Assembly (NCBI GenBank): GCA_963710665.1 | Contig: CAVQBC010000006.1 | Coordinates: 372,001-436,000 of the forward strand | Reading direction: 5' to 3' | DNA length: 64,000 nucleotides | DNA from: CAVQBC01 sp963710665 | GTDB taxonomy: Bacteria > Actinomycetota > Thermoleophilia > Solirubrobacterales > Solirubrobacteraceae | In this document: positions 16,683 to 25,048 of the stretch, piece after piece | How positions within the stretch are numbered: position 1 is the first letter of the stretch | How the letters are laid out: each line of letters opens with the position of its first letter | Notes under the pieces: model-generated | Database searches by the model: none | What the model saw: only the letters and a program-made list of their open reading frames with translations | Told to the model about the DNA's origin: nothing | Made by a program: the position numbers and the translations under genes

Positions 16683-17360
16683 GTGTGGGTCGAAATGCCC
16701 GATCAGCAGCCGCTTCGCGCCCGGCGGCGCCGCGGCCGGGTGGGTCGGCGCGCGGCGGGCGTCGTCGCGACGCTGGCGCTGTTCGGCGTCGGCGCCGCGA
16801 TCGCGCTGATGGTGCTGCCGGGCGGCCGCCTCGTGCCGCTGAGCGTGATGCCCTTCAAGGGCGACGCCCCGGTGGCCGCCGGCGACGACGCGGCCGCGGC
16901 CGCCGCCGACCGTCGCCGGATGCGGCGGGCGGCCGCCGCGCGGCGGCGCGAGCGCGTCCGCGAGGCCCGGCGCGCACGCGCCCGGGCCCGCGCCCGCCGG
17001 CGTGCCGCGGAGCGCCGGGTCCGCGCTCGCGCGGTCGCGCTGCTGCGCGCGAGCGGCTACCAGCCCACGCGGCTCACCGACTACCGGCCCGGAGCGGACC
17101 TGCGCGTGCTGGTCGGGCGCAGCGGCGGCGCGTGGCGGGCGTTCTTCTTCGCCGGCGATCGCTTCGTCGGCAACGACACGAGCGCGCCGAACGGGCGGCT
17201 GCGGGTCGCCGCGCAGCGCGGCACCACCGTCACGCTCGCCTATGCGCTCGCCGCCGGCGGGTTCGCGCGCGTGCGCTACCGCTGGCAGGACGGGCGGGTC
17301 ACGCCGCTCGACCCGATTCCGCCGGTGTACGCGCGCTCGCCGGTGGTGCCGACGCAGTGA
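16683..17360 (+). CDS. Membrane-anchored LppP/LprE-like exported protein
   Basis: A 225-residue protein. A basic N-terminus and one helix (about 24-45) anchor it. Then comes a long Arg/Ala helix (about 70-115, probable coiled coil). A beta domain follows, with AFFFAGDRFVGNDTSAPNG and TVTLAYALAAGGFARVRYRW, resembling the LppP/LprE lipoprotein domain of actinomycetes (F-F-x-x-x-x-Y-V-G-T-D then a V-T-V-x-Y strand). Function in that family is unknown. The GTG at 16683 is used; an ATG at 16695 is equally possible. Its 3' end overlaps the convergent gene at 17299 by 62 bp. Confidence 0.6.
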   Translation: MWVEMPDQQPLRARRRRGRVGRRAAGVVATLALFGVGAAIALMVLPGGRLVPLSVMPFKGDAPVAAGDDAAAAAADRRRMRRAAAARRRERVREARRARARARARRRAAERRVRARAVALLRASGYQPTRLTDYRPGADLRVLVGRSGGAWRAFFFAGDRFVGNDTSAPNGRLRVAAQRGTTVTLAYALAAGGFARVRYRWQDGRVTPLDPIPPVYARSPVVPTQ

Positions 17361-17709
17361 CCGGCGGGCTCCAGGCGGTCCGGCCGCCGGAGCCCATCAC
17401 CCGCGCCTGCAGCCACTCGAACGAGCCGGGCGTCCCGACGACGTCCTTCCAGCCGTCGAGCCGGCGCTCGACCTCGTCGAGGGAGAGCGGCTCGCCGAGC
17501 AGGTGGACGCTGCCGCCGCCGTGGCCCGTCAGGCCGTGCTGGACGAGGTAGAGCTCGCCGGTGTCCTGCACCCAGGCGGCGCGGTAGGTGGGGCCGCGCC
17601 GGGAGCGCCACCAGAGGCCGATGTCCCGCTCGCGGGAGCGGCGGCGGGCCGGGTCGGATGCATAGAACGCGGCGAGGGAGATGTAGGTCCGGGCGATCGG
17701 GCTGGGCAC
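17299..17709 (-). CDS. Conserved-looking hypothetical protein
   Basis: A 136-residue soluble protein with no family I can name. The core RTYISLAAFYASDPARR, RDIGLWWR and YRAAWVQDTGELYLVQHG reads like a genuine globular domain, with Trp- and Tyr-rich strands followed by the helix SLDEVERRLDGWKDVVG. The GTG at 17709 was chosen because AGGAG lies 6-7 bp upstream; a longer form starting with TTG at 17745 would include the ribosome-binding site. It overlaps the end of the LppP/LprE-like gene on the other strand. Confidence 0.6.
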   Translation of the reverse strand: MPSPIARTYISLAAFYASDPARRRSRERDIGLWWRSRRGPTYRAAWVQDTGELYLVQHGLTGHGGGSVHLLGEPLSLDEVERRLDGWKDVVGTPGSFEWLQARVMGSGGRTAWSPPVTASAPPASARTPAESGRAA

Positions 17710-18002
17710 TCGGGGCTCCTGTCCGCGGGGGGAGGGGAGGAGCAAGGGATCATCCGTCCTGCGGCTGCTGCGGGCAGACCGGCCTGCTCGCGAGGTGGGG
17801 TACGGCTGCCCGTACTCCGGAAAATTGCCCAGGCTCGGCGCAACCTCGATTGCGGGCGTGCGTTCCGTAGGGGAGGGCCGCTACGGTGGAGCGCCCTTCG
17901 GGTGCGGCCGCGCCCGGCCACGCTCGGGTGGCCGGCCTTCGGCGCCGCGCCCCGCTGTCCCGTGCCACAACCCCCGAGCCGTGAGGTGAATCGCCCGCTC
18001 CC
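17710..18002. other. Intergenic region upstream of the mechanosensitive channel gene
   Basis: A 293-bp gap between divergent genes. It contains a perfect 8-bp inverted repeat, CCGGCCAC and GTGGCCGG (17914-17921 and 17928-17935), with a 6-base loop, in the leader of the channel gene. I see no convincing -35/-10 pair and no additional gene. Confidence 0.4.
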
Positions 18003-19025
18003 ATGCTGTTCGCTGCCGTCTCCGAAGCTCGCCTGCACGACGTCTGCGGCCAGGACCCCAACTGGTCGTGCCGCGTCGCGCTCGAGCAGACCGACTCCGC
18101 AGGCTTCGCCTCGGCCGCCGAGTGGCTGGTCGGCAAGCCGCTGAGCATCCTGGCCATCGTCATCGCCGCGCTGATCGTCAACCGGCTCGCGCGGCGGGCG
18201 CTCAAGCGCGGCCTCCGGGGGCTCGCCTCCGGCGGCGTCAAGGAGCGCCTCGGGGCCGCCCGGCGCCGCACGCCGGCCGCGCTCCTCGACACCCAGGAGG
18301 TGTCCGTCCGCGCCACCCAGCGCATCGAGGCGCTGGCCACCGTCCTGCGCAGCGTGGTCACGTTCGTGATCGCGCTCGTCGCGGTCCTGCTGATCCTCGG
18401 CGAGCTCGGCTTCAACCTCGCGCCGCTGCTCGCCGGCGCCGGGATCGTCGGCGTCGCCCTCGGCTTCGGCTCCCAGACCCTCGTCAAGGACTTCCTCTCC
18501 GGCTTCTTCATCCTCGTGGAGGACCAGTTCGGGGTCGGCGACATCGTCGACCTCGAGACCGGCGTGACCGGCGTCGTGGAGGCCGTCAGCCTGCGGACGA
18601 CGCGGCTGCGCAGCGTCGACGGCACCGTCTGGCACATGCCCAACGGCGAGATCCGCCGGGTCGGCAACATGAGCCAGCACTGGTCGCGCGCGCTGCTCGA
18701 CGTCGAGGTCGCCTACGACACCGACATCCCGCACGCCCGCGAGGTCATCAAGCGCGTGGCGGACGAGCTCTGGCACGAGAGCGAGCACGTGCTCGAGGAG
18801 CCGGACCTGTGGGGCGTCGAGGACCTCGGCATGAACGGGATCAAGATCCGCCTGGTCGTCAAGACGACGCCGTCGGAGCAGTGGGCGATCAGCCGGACGC
18901 TGCGCGAGCGGCTCAAGGCGGCGTTCGACGCCGAGCGGATCGAGATCCCGTTCCCGCAGCAGACGATCTGGATGCGCCCCGACCCCGCGCACATCGCCAA
19001 CGGCGGTCAGGTAGCTGACGGGTAG
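18003..19025 (+). CDS. Small-conductance mechanosensitive channel, MscS family
   Basis: A 340-residue protein. There are two or three membrane helices in the N-terminal half. The pore helix and MscS beta domain (about 125-230) contain GAGIVGVALGFGSQTLVKDFLSG, the strongly conserved MscS pore/beta-entrance segment, followed by FFILVEDQFGVGDIV and RRVGNMSQHWSRA. The C-terminal alpha/beta part reads PHAREVIKRVADE. It would open on membrane tension during osmotic downshock. Length and motif order are normal for the family. It is single-gene. Confidence 0.92.
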   Translation: MLFAAVSEARLHDVCGQDPNWSCRVALEQTDSAGFASAAEWLVGKPLSILAIVIAALIVNRLARRALKRGLRGLASGGVKERLGAARRRTPAALLDTQEVSVRATQRIEALATVLRSVVTFVIALVAVLLILGELGFNLAPLLAGAGIVGVALGFGSQTLVKDFLSGFFILVEDQFGVGDIVDLETGVTGVVEAVSLRTTRLRSVDGTVWHMPNGEIRRVGNMSQHWSRALLDVEVAYDTDIPHAREVIKRVADELWHESEHVLEEPDLWGVEDLGMNGIKIRLVVKTTPSEQWAISRTLRERLKAAFDAERIEIPFPQQTIWMRPDPAHIANGGQVADG

Positions 19026-19144
19026 GCCCCGGCGGAGGGCGCGGCGCGCGATCCCGTAGCGAACCGCTGCGCGAAGTACTCATGGCTGCATGACGCCGGC
19101 GCGCCACGATCGGTCCCTGTCGCAGTTGAAGTGACAGCAGCGAG

Positions 19145-19169
19145 CCCTCCGCCACGGACGCGCGGAGGG
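19145..19169 (+). other. Hairpin in the leader of the copper-oxidase operon
   Basis: CCCTCCGC and GCGGAGGG (19145-19152 and 19162-19169) form a perfect 8-bp stem with a 9-base loop, 44 bp before the first gene of the operon. Upstream, TGTC and GACA arms flank GCAGTTGAAGT. It could be a leader structure or the terminator of the channel gene. There is no T-run. Confidence 0.35.
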
Positions 19170-19212
19170 TGGCGGCCCCGGCCGCAGGCACCACCCACGG
19201 AAGGCGAAGCAC

Positions 19213-19764
19213 ATGCACGACACATCCGCGACCGGCGGGCCTCCGCCGGTTCGAGCCGCCGGCGCGGTGATCGGCACCGTCTGTGCCCTGGCAGCCGGCG
19301 GCGGCATCCTCGCCGCCGCCGCGCTCGCCGGGGCGGAGCGGCCCGCCGTCGTCCGCGAGGCCCCGGCGCCGGGCGCCTGGTCCGCGCGGGCCGGCTTCGG
19401 CCCGGTCTCGGTGAAGCGGCTCGAGCGGCTCACCGGCGCCCCCCACGGCGCCGGCCACCTCGCCTCGCCCTCCGGCGCCGACCGGATCCGCGTGACGGTC
19501 ACGCTCTCGAACCGCGGGCGCCGCACGATGCCGTACTCACCGGGGCAGCTCCGGCTGCGCCTCGACGGCGTGGGGACCACGGTCCCGCCCACGCGGCCCA
19601 ACCCGCCGCCGGGCTCGATCACCGCCGGCAGGACCCTCGAGCAGCGCCTGACCTACGTCGTGCCCGCGCAGCTCACCTCGTTCGCCCTCAGCTTCTCCGA
19701 CCTCGACCGCGCGGCGCCGCTGGCGATCGAGCTCGGCAGTCTGGCTCGTCCACGGAAGGACTAA
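19213..19764 (+). CDS. Membrane-anchored hypothetical protein, first gene of the copper-oxidase operon
   Basis: A 183-residue protein. One N-terminal helix (about 14-40) anchors it. The outer part is a beta-sandwich-like domain with IRVTVTLSNRGRRTMPYSPG followed by QLRLRLDG, resembling DUF4352/copper-chaperone-type Ig folds (V-x-V-x-x-x-N-x-G-x-x-x-x-x-Y). No Met/His copper motif is visible. Its stop is 2 bp before the next gene's GTG, so the three genes 19213-22962 are one operon, and it may help assemble or anchor the oxidase. Confidence 0.55.
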   Translation: MHDTSATGGPPPVRAAGAVIGTVCALAAGGGILAAAALAGAERPAVVREAPAPGAWSARAGFGPVSVKRLERLTGAPHGAGHLASPSGADRIRVTVTLSNRGRRTMPYSPGQLRLRLDGVGTTVPPTRPNPPPGSITAGRTLEQRLTYVVPAQLTSFALSFSDLDRAAPLAIELGSLARPRKD

Positions 19765-19766
19765 GC

Positions 19767-21569
19767 GTGTTCGCCTCCGCCCGCATCCGCATCTCGACCA
19801 TCGCCGTGCTGGGGGCGGCGCTCGCCTACGGCGCCGGCTTCTGGCTCGTGCTCGTGCACCACGCCGAGGGCGGCCACGAGGCCGGCGAGCCCGGCCTGCT
19901 CCTCCACGCCCTGCGCGACGGCACCCTGGCGCTGCCCGGGGTGCTCGCCGCCGTGTGGCTCGGCGGGACGCTCGCGCTCGGGCTCGTCGACCGCCACGGG
20001 CGGTTGCCGGCGCGCTGGCGCGCCGGGCTGCTGGCCGCCGGCGCGGCCCTGGTCGGCGCGATCGTGCTCGCCGCCGGGAGCCCGCTGCACGCGCTCTTCT
20101 TCAGCGCGGAGGAGGGCCACGGCCTGCCCCTGGCGCTGCACCTCGGACGCGACACGCTCCTCGCGCTGGCGGGGGCGCTGCCGATCGCGGGCGTCGTCGC
20201 CGCCGTGCCGGGCAACCCGGCGGCGGTGCCGGCGCGCCGGCACCGCCCGGCGGCGCCGGTGCTCGCGCCCGCGCCCACGAAGCCCGGCACGCTCACCCGC
20301 CGCACGCTCGTCGCGGGCGGCCTGGCGGGCGCCGCCGCGGCCGGCGTCGGGCTCACCCGCATGCCGAAGCCCGCGCGCGCCCAGGTCGTCACGGACCACC
20401 TGCCGCTGTTCATCAACGACGGCCACGTCCCGATGGTCGACGGCGCGCTCGTCTACATGCGCGGTTACGGCGGGTCTCCGGCGGGCGATCCCACGCCGAG
20501 CCTGACCATCGACCCGCAGCTCTTCCTGCGCGAGCGGGTGGGCCCGCTGGCGAGCCGGATCTACCCCGTCGTCGGCGACGACCGGATCCCCGAGGAGGGC
20601 GTGCCGTCCGACGCCGGCATCGACCCGAGCGGGGTCGGGCGGCACTTCATCCGCCGCCGGTTCTGGGCGAGCTTCTTCCCCCAGCGGACGATCGTCGCCG
20701 AGACCGGCAGCCGCATCCGCCTGCGCATCACCAACCGCCTGGCCGAGCCGCACACGTTCACGATCGACGGCGTCGTGGACGCGACGATCGCTCCGGGGGC
20801 GACCCGCGACGTCGAGTTCGACGCGCCCGGCCCCGGCACCTACATCTACAGCGACACCGAGAACGCGCCGGTCAACCGCGTGCTCGGCCTGTTCGGGGTG
20901 CTGCTCGTGGTCCCCGCCGACGCGCCGTGGACGTTCGACGGCCGCGAGGCCGAGTTCGAGCGCCAGTTCCTGTGGATCTTCCACGACATCGACACCGAGT
21001 GGGCCCGCCGTGCCCGCATGGGGGCGACCATCGACCCGGTCGCCACGCCGGCCGTCCCGCGCTACTTCACGATCAACGACCGCAGCGGGGTCTTCTCGCT
21101 CGGCATCTCGCCGGACGAGGCCTCGAACCGCCGCGCGCACGAGGACACGCGGCCCGGCGGCCACGGCCGCGTGGTCGACGTCCGCGACTTCAGCGACCCC
21201 GCCGTCGGGACCGGGCAGCTGATCCGGGTCGCCAACGCCGGCATCGCCGTCCACCAGCCGCACTGGCACGGCAACCACGTCTGGACGGTCGTCGTCGACA
21301 ACGAGGTGCTGAGCCGCTCGACGCCGCGGATCAGCGCCGACGGCCACATCCTCCTCCAGCACTGGGAGGACGTGGTCGAGGTCGACCCGATGGTCACCAA
21401 GGCGGTGATCCTGCCGGTCAAGCCGCCGCCGGACGCGCTCGACGTCGTGCTCTCGAACCAGGCGTGCGAGTTCACCTACCCCATGCACTGCCACGCCGAG
21501 ATGTCGCAGACCGCCGGCGGCGGCCTGTACCCCGGCGGGCAGGTCACCGACTGGATCCTGAGGCCCTGA
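19767..21569 (+). CDS. Membrane-linked multicopper-oxidase subunit with internal Tat-like motif
   Basis: A 600-residue protein. Four membrane helices occupy about 10-150. Near 176 there is a twin-arginine segment (GTLTRRTLVAGGLAGAAAAG) that would normally be an N-terminal Tat signal. Cupredoxin domains follow. The first has lost copper ligands (HTFTIDG, and YSDTENAP where YHSH is expected). The last retains HQPHWHGNH (H496, H499, H501, H504) and HCHAE (H574-C575-H576). GGAAGGA lies 6 bp before the GTG start. It is followed 10 bp later by a second oxidase-like protein carrying the complementary motifs. Substrate could be Cu+, Mn2+, Fe2+ or phenolics. Confidence 0.78.
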   Translation: MFASARIRISTIAVLGAALAYGAGFWLVLVHHAEGGHEAGEPGLLLHALRDGTLALPGVLAAVWLGGTLALGLVDRHGRLPARWRAGLLAAGAALVGAIVLAAGSPLHALFFSAEEGHGLPLALHLGRDTLLALAGALPIAGVVAAVPGNPAAVPARRHRPAAPVLAPAPTKPGTLTRRTLVAGGLAGAAAAGVGLTRMPKPARAQVVTDHLPLFINDGHVPMVDGALVYMRGYGGSPAGDPTPSLTIDPQLFLRERVGPLASRIYPVVGDDRIPEEGVPSDAGIDPSGVGRHFIRRRFWASFFPQRTIVAETGSRIRLRITNRLAEPHTFTIDGVVDATIAPGATRDVEFDAPGPGTYIYSDTENAPVNRVLGLFGVLLVVPADAPWTFDGREAEFERQFLWIFHDIDTEWARRARMGATIDPVATPAVPRYFTINDRSGVFSLGISPDEASNRRAHEDTRPGGHGRVVDVRDFSDPAVGTGQLIRVANAGIAVHQPHWHGNHVWTVVVDNEVLSRSTPRISADGHILLQHWEDVVEVDPMVTKAVILPVKPPPDALDVVLSNQACEFTYPMHCHAEMSQTAGGGLYPGGQVTDWILRP

Positions 21570-21579
21570 GGACACCGAC

Positions 21580-22962
21580 ATGAGCCATGCCGACATCAGC
21601 GGATGCCCCGAGCACGAGCTGCACACGCAGGTCGAGTTCGCCACCAAGCAGCTCCACGAGGGCACCCCGGAGACCGAGTTCCGCCAGGACCCCGACCGCA
21701 CGTTCCTGCGCAAGTTCTTCGGGGACAAGCTGGAGTTCCCGGACGGCCTCGAGGTCGAGATCTGGGGCTTCGAGGACGAGACCTCGGGCCGCGGCCTGCC
21801 CTCGCCGCCGATCCGTGCGCGGGAGGGCGAGATCGTCCACGTCACGCTCCAGCCGTCCAAGCGCGTGCACACGATCCACCTGCACGGGATCGAGCCGGAC
21901 CCGCGCAACGACGGGGTCGGCCACACCTCGTTCGAGGTGACCGGCGAGTACACGTACCAGTTCCGCGCCAATGCCGGCGTGCCCGGGGACCCGAACGAGG
22001 GGATGGCGGGCACGTACTTCTACCACTGCCACGTCAACACGGTCCTGCACGTGCAGATGGGGATGTTCGGGTCGATGATCTTCGACCCGGCGGAGGGGCG
22101 CGGGAAGGCGTTCGTCGACGACCCGGTCGGCTACGACACCCGCGCCGAGACGATCCTCGTCCCCTACGGCGTGGATCCCCGCTGGCACGAGTTCAACCAC
22201 GCCGCGGGGCTCGACGGCGAGGACGTCGGCCTCAACGACTTCCGGCCGACGAACTTCTACGCCCTCGGCGCCGACCTCGACAAGCCGTGGCCGGACACGC
22301 CGGTCAAGGTGCTCGACAAGATCCTCGCGACGGCCCGGCCGGACAAGCCGGGGCTGCTGCGGATCAACAACGCCGGATACATCCCCACGACCATCCGCTT
22401 CAACGACGGCCTGCGGGCCGAGGTGTACTCCCACGACGGCCGCGCGCTGCGCAACACGTCCGTGACGCCGAGCCCGCCCACGTCGGTGACCACCACGCTG
22501 CTGGGCTTCGGCGCCGCCGAGCGCTACGACATGCGCCTGCGCCCGCCCGCCGGCGCGCGTCCCGGCGACCGGTTCTCGGTGACGATCGAGTGGCACCAGT
22601 GGGTGACCGGCGAGGTCCTCGGCAAGGTGACGGTCCCGGTCGAGATCATCGAGACGGATCCGAGCTCGGTCGAGGAGCCGGAGACGGAGCCCGATGCCCA
22701 GCCCGGGCCGAACGCCGAGCCCGACGAGGGCGGGCCGCGCCTGCCGGGCGACCGGCCCGGGGCGGCGTCCCCGCGGCGGCCGGCGGCGCCGAGCCCGGGC
22801 CCGGCGGCCGGCGGCGGGGGCGGCGGGACGGCGCCGGCCCGGCGTCGCCGGCGGCGCCCGCTGCGCAAGCGCCGCAAGCCGGTCCGCCACGAGCGGCCGC
22901 GCAACCGCAAGGTCCGCCGCGACGCCGTGCGCCGGAGGCGGCGCCGCCCGCGCCGGCGCTGA
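21580..22962 (+). CDS. Second multicopper-oxidase subunit with Arg-rich tail
   Basis: A 460-residue protein with no signal peptide. Cupredoxin domain 1 (about 60-175) carries HTIHLHG (H100, H102) and YHCHVNTVLHVQMGM (H149, C150, H151, H157, with M160 or M162), which is both a trinuclear-site and a type-1-like set. A second beta domain (about 240-345; LLRINNAGY and FGAAERYDMRLRPP) resembles the non-catalytic middle domain of three-domain oxidases. The last 110 residues are Pro/Gly-rich, then extremely basic (RRRRRRPLRKRRKP). It probably works with the upstream subunit. Export could be by hitch-hiking on that partner. It converges on the VOC gene with a 9-bp gap. Confidence 0.78.
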   Translation: MSHADISGCPEHELHTQVEFATKQLHEGTPETEFRQDPDRTFLRKFFGDKLEFPDGLEVEIWGFEDETSGRGLPSPPIRAREGEIVHVTLQPSKRVHTIHLHGIEPDPRNDGVGHTSFEVTGEYTYQFRANAGVPGDPNEGMAGTYFYHCHVNTVLHVQMGMFGSMIFDPAEGRGKAFVDDPVGYDTRAETILVPYGVDPRWHEFNHAAGLDGEDVGLNDFRPTNFYALGADLDKPWPDTPVKVLDKILATARPDKPGLLRINNAGYIPTTIRFNDGLRAEVYSHDGRALRNTSVTPSPPTSVTTTLLGFGAAERYDMRLRPPAGARPGDRFSVTIEWHQWVTGEVLGKVTVPVEIIETDPSSVEEPETEPDAQPGPNAEPDEGGPRLPGDRPGAASPRRPAAPSPGPAAGGGGGGTAPARRRRRRPLRKRRKPVRHERPRNRKVRRDAVRRRRRRPRRR

Positions 22963-22971
22963 GGCGCGCGC

Positions 22972-23358
22972 TCAGCCCGCGCCGGCCGGCGGCTCCATCA
23001 GGACCCAGCCGTTGCCGTCCGGGTCGGCGAAGGTCGCCGACGCGCCCCACGGGTCGTCGCGCGGCTCGCCCGTGAAAGGGACCCCGCGGGTGCGGAGGTC
23101 CTCGTAGGCGGCGCGCACGTCGGGCGTGTGGAGCACGAGGCCGGTGACGGCGCCGGGAGGCATCGACTCGAACCAGGTCACGAGCGCGATCGTCGCCTGG
23201 GAGTCGGGCGGCGCGAGCTCGACCCAGCGCATGCCCTCGCCGAACGGCCCGTCGAAGCGCTCCTCGAAGCCGAGGGCGTCCACGTAGAAGGCCTTGGCGC
23301 GGTCGACGTCGGAGACGGGGATCGAGACGAGGCGCAGGAACGAGATGTGCTGGGCCAT
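22972..23358 (-). CDS. VOC-superfamily (glyoxalase/bleomycin-resistance fold) protein
   Basis: A 128-residue single VOC domain of two beta-alpha-beta-beta-beta modules. The start SFLRLVSIPVSDVDRAKAFY and end ATFADPDGNGWVLMEPP are the family's hallmark ends. Substrate cannot be read from sequence; members include glyoxalases, epimerases and drug-binding proteins. It is divergent from the acyl-CoA ligase with only 28 bp between starts, so the promoters overlap. Confidence 0.88.
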   Translation of the reverse strand: MAQHISFLRLVSIPVSDVDRAKAFYVDALGFEERFDGPFGEGMRWVELAPPDSQATIALVTWFESMPPGAVTGLVLHTPDVRAAYEDLRTRGVPFTGEPRDDPWGASATFADPDGNGWVLMEPPAGAG

Positions 23359-23386
23359 GAGGACAGGTACCCTCCCGCGAGGAGCG

Positions 23387-25033
23387 ATGGGAACCGCGCC
23401 ATCCTACGCGCACGGCGCGTCACCGGTCCCGCTGCTGGGCGAGACGATCGGCGCGCGCCTCGACGCGACGATCGCCCGCTACGGCGAGCGCGAGGCGCTC
23501 GTCTCCCACCATCAGGACCTCCGCTACACGTGGGCGGAGCTGGGGGAGGCCGTCGACCGCGTCGCGCGCGGCCTGATCGCGCTCGGGATCGAGCCGGGCG
23601 ACCGCCTCGGCATCTGGAGCCCGAACTGCGCGGAGTGGGCGCTCGTCCAGTTCGCGACCGCCCGCCTCGGCGTCGTTTTGGTCAACATCAACCCCGCCTA
23701 CCGCACGACGGAGCTCGAGTACGCGCTGCGCCAGTCGGGCTGCCGGGCGCTGGTGGCCGCGCGGGCGTTCAAGACCTCGGACTACGTCGCGATGGTCTCC
23801 GAGGTGCGCGGCTCGCTCCCCGCGCTCGAGCACGCCGTGTTCCTCGACGGCGGCGACTGGGACGAGCTGCTGGCCGGCGGCGACGGCGTCGACCCCGGCG
23901 AGGTCGCCGCCCGCCAGGCCGCGACGCAGTTCGACGACGCGATCAACATCCAGTACACGAGCGGCACCACGGGCTTCCCCAAGGGCGCCACGCTCAGCCA
24001 CCACAACATCCTCAACAACGGGTACTTCGTGGGGCGCGGCTGCCGCTACTCCGAGTCCGACCGGGTGTGCATCCCGGTGCCCTTCTACCACTGCTTCGGC
24101 ATGGTCATGGGCAACCTCGCGTGCGCCGCGATCGGCTGCTGCATGGTGATCCCGGCGCCGTCGTTCGAGCCGGTGGCGACCCTCGAGGCCGTCGCGGCGG
24201 AGCGCTGCACGAGCCTCTACGGCGTCCCCACGATGTTCATCGCCGAGCTCGAGCACCCGCGCTTCGAGGAGTTCGACCTCTCGAGCCTGCGGACGGGGAT
24301 CATGGCCGGCTCGCCGTGTCCGATCGAGACCATGCGCCGGGTGGTCTCCGAGATGCACATGGAGGAGGTCACGATCTGCTACGGCATGACCGAGACCTCG
24401 CCGGTCTCCACCCAGACGGCGGCCGAGGACCCGCTGGAGAAGCGCGTCACGACGGTCGGGCGGGTGCACCCGCACGTCGAGGTCAAGGTGCTCGACCCGG
24501 CCGGCGGCGGCGTGGTCGGCCGCGGCGAGCCCGGCGAGCTGTGCACCCGCGGCTACTCGGTGATGCTCGGCTACTGGGACGACCCGGAGCGGACCGCCGA
24601 GGCGATCGACCGCGGCCGCTGGATGCACACCGGCGACCTCGCGGTGATGGACGACGAGGGCTTCGTGAACATCGTCGGGCGGATCAAGGACATGATCATC
24701 CGCGGTGGCGAGAACGTCTATCCGCGCGAGATCGAGGAGTTCCTCTACGGCCATCCGGACATCGCCGACGTGCAGGTGATCGGGGTGCCCGACGCCCGCT
24801 TCGGCGAGGAGCTGATGGCCTGGGTCGTCCCGCGCGACGGCGCCGCGGTCGACCAGGCGTCGGTCGCGGCGTTCTGCGACGGGCGCATCGCGCACTACAA
24901 GGTCCCGCGCTACGTGGAGACCGTGACCGAGTTCCCGATGACCGTGACCGGCAAGGTGCAGAAGTACCGGCTGCGGGAGATGGCGGTCGAGGCGCTCGGC
25001 CTCGAGGAGGCCGCCGGCGTGCGGACCGCCTAG
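23387..25033 (+). CDS. AMP-binding acyl-CoA ligase
   Basis: A 548-residue ANL-superfamily enzyme. Core motifs are the P-loop YTSGTTGFPKGATLSH, YGMTETSP (A5), the hinge region HTGDLAVMDDEGF and GRIKDMIIRGGENVYP, and the catalytic Lys near the end in TVTGKVQKYR. It would activate a medium- or long-chain fatty acid, or a related carboxylate, to acyl-AMP and then acyl-CoA. The ATG at 23387 follows GCGAGGAGCG. The SDR-like gene starts 15 bp after its stop, so they are co-transcribed. Chain length cannot be predicted. Confidence 0.92.
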   Translation: MGTAPSYAHGASPVPLLGETIGARLDATIARYGEREALVSHHQDLRYTWAELGEAVDRVARGLIALGIEPGDRLGIWSPNCAEWALVQFATARLGVVLVNINPAYRTTELEYALRQSGCRALVAARAFKTSDYVAMVSEVRGSLPALEHAVFLDGGDWDELLAGGDGVDPGEVAARQAATQFDDAINIQYTSGTTGFPKGATLSHHNILNNGYFVGRGCRYSESDRVCIPVPFYHCFGMVMGNLACAAIGCCMVIPAPSFEPVATLEAVAAERCTSLYGVPTMFIAELEHPRFEEFDLSSLRTGIMAGSPCPIETMRRVVSEMHMEEVTICYGMTETSPVSTQTAAEDPLEKRVTTVGRVHPHVEVKVLDPAGGGVVGRGEPGELCTRGYSVMLGYWDDPERTAEAIDRGRWMHTGDLAVMDDEGFVNIVGRIKDMIIRGGENVYPREIEEFLYGHPDIADVQVIGVPDARFGEELMAWVVPRDGAAVDQASVAAFCDGRIAHYKVPRYVETVTEFPMTVTGKVQKYRLREMAVEALGLEEAAGVRTA

Positions 25034-25048
25034 CCTTCGGCGCTCGCC

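Noticed and set aside
17299..17745. Longer start (TTG at 17745) for the hypothetical protein
   Set aside because: It would include the AGGAG ribosome-binding site of the GTG start at 17709.
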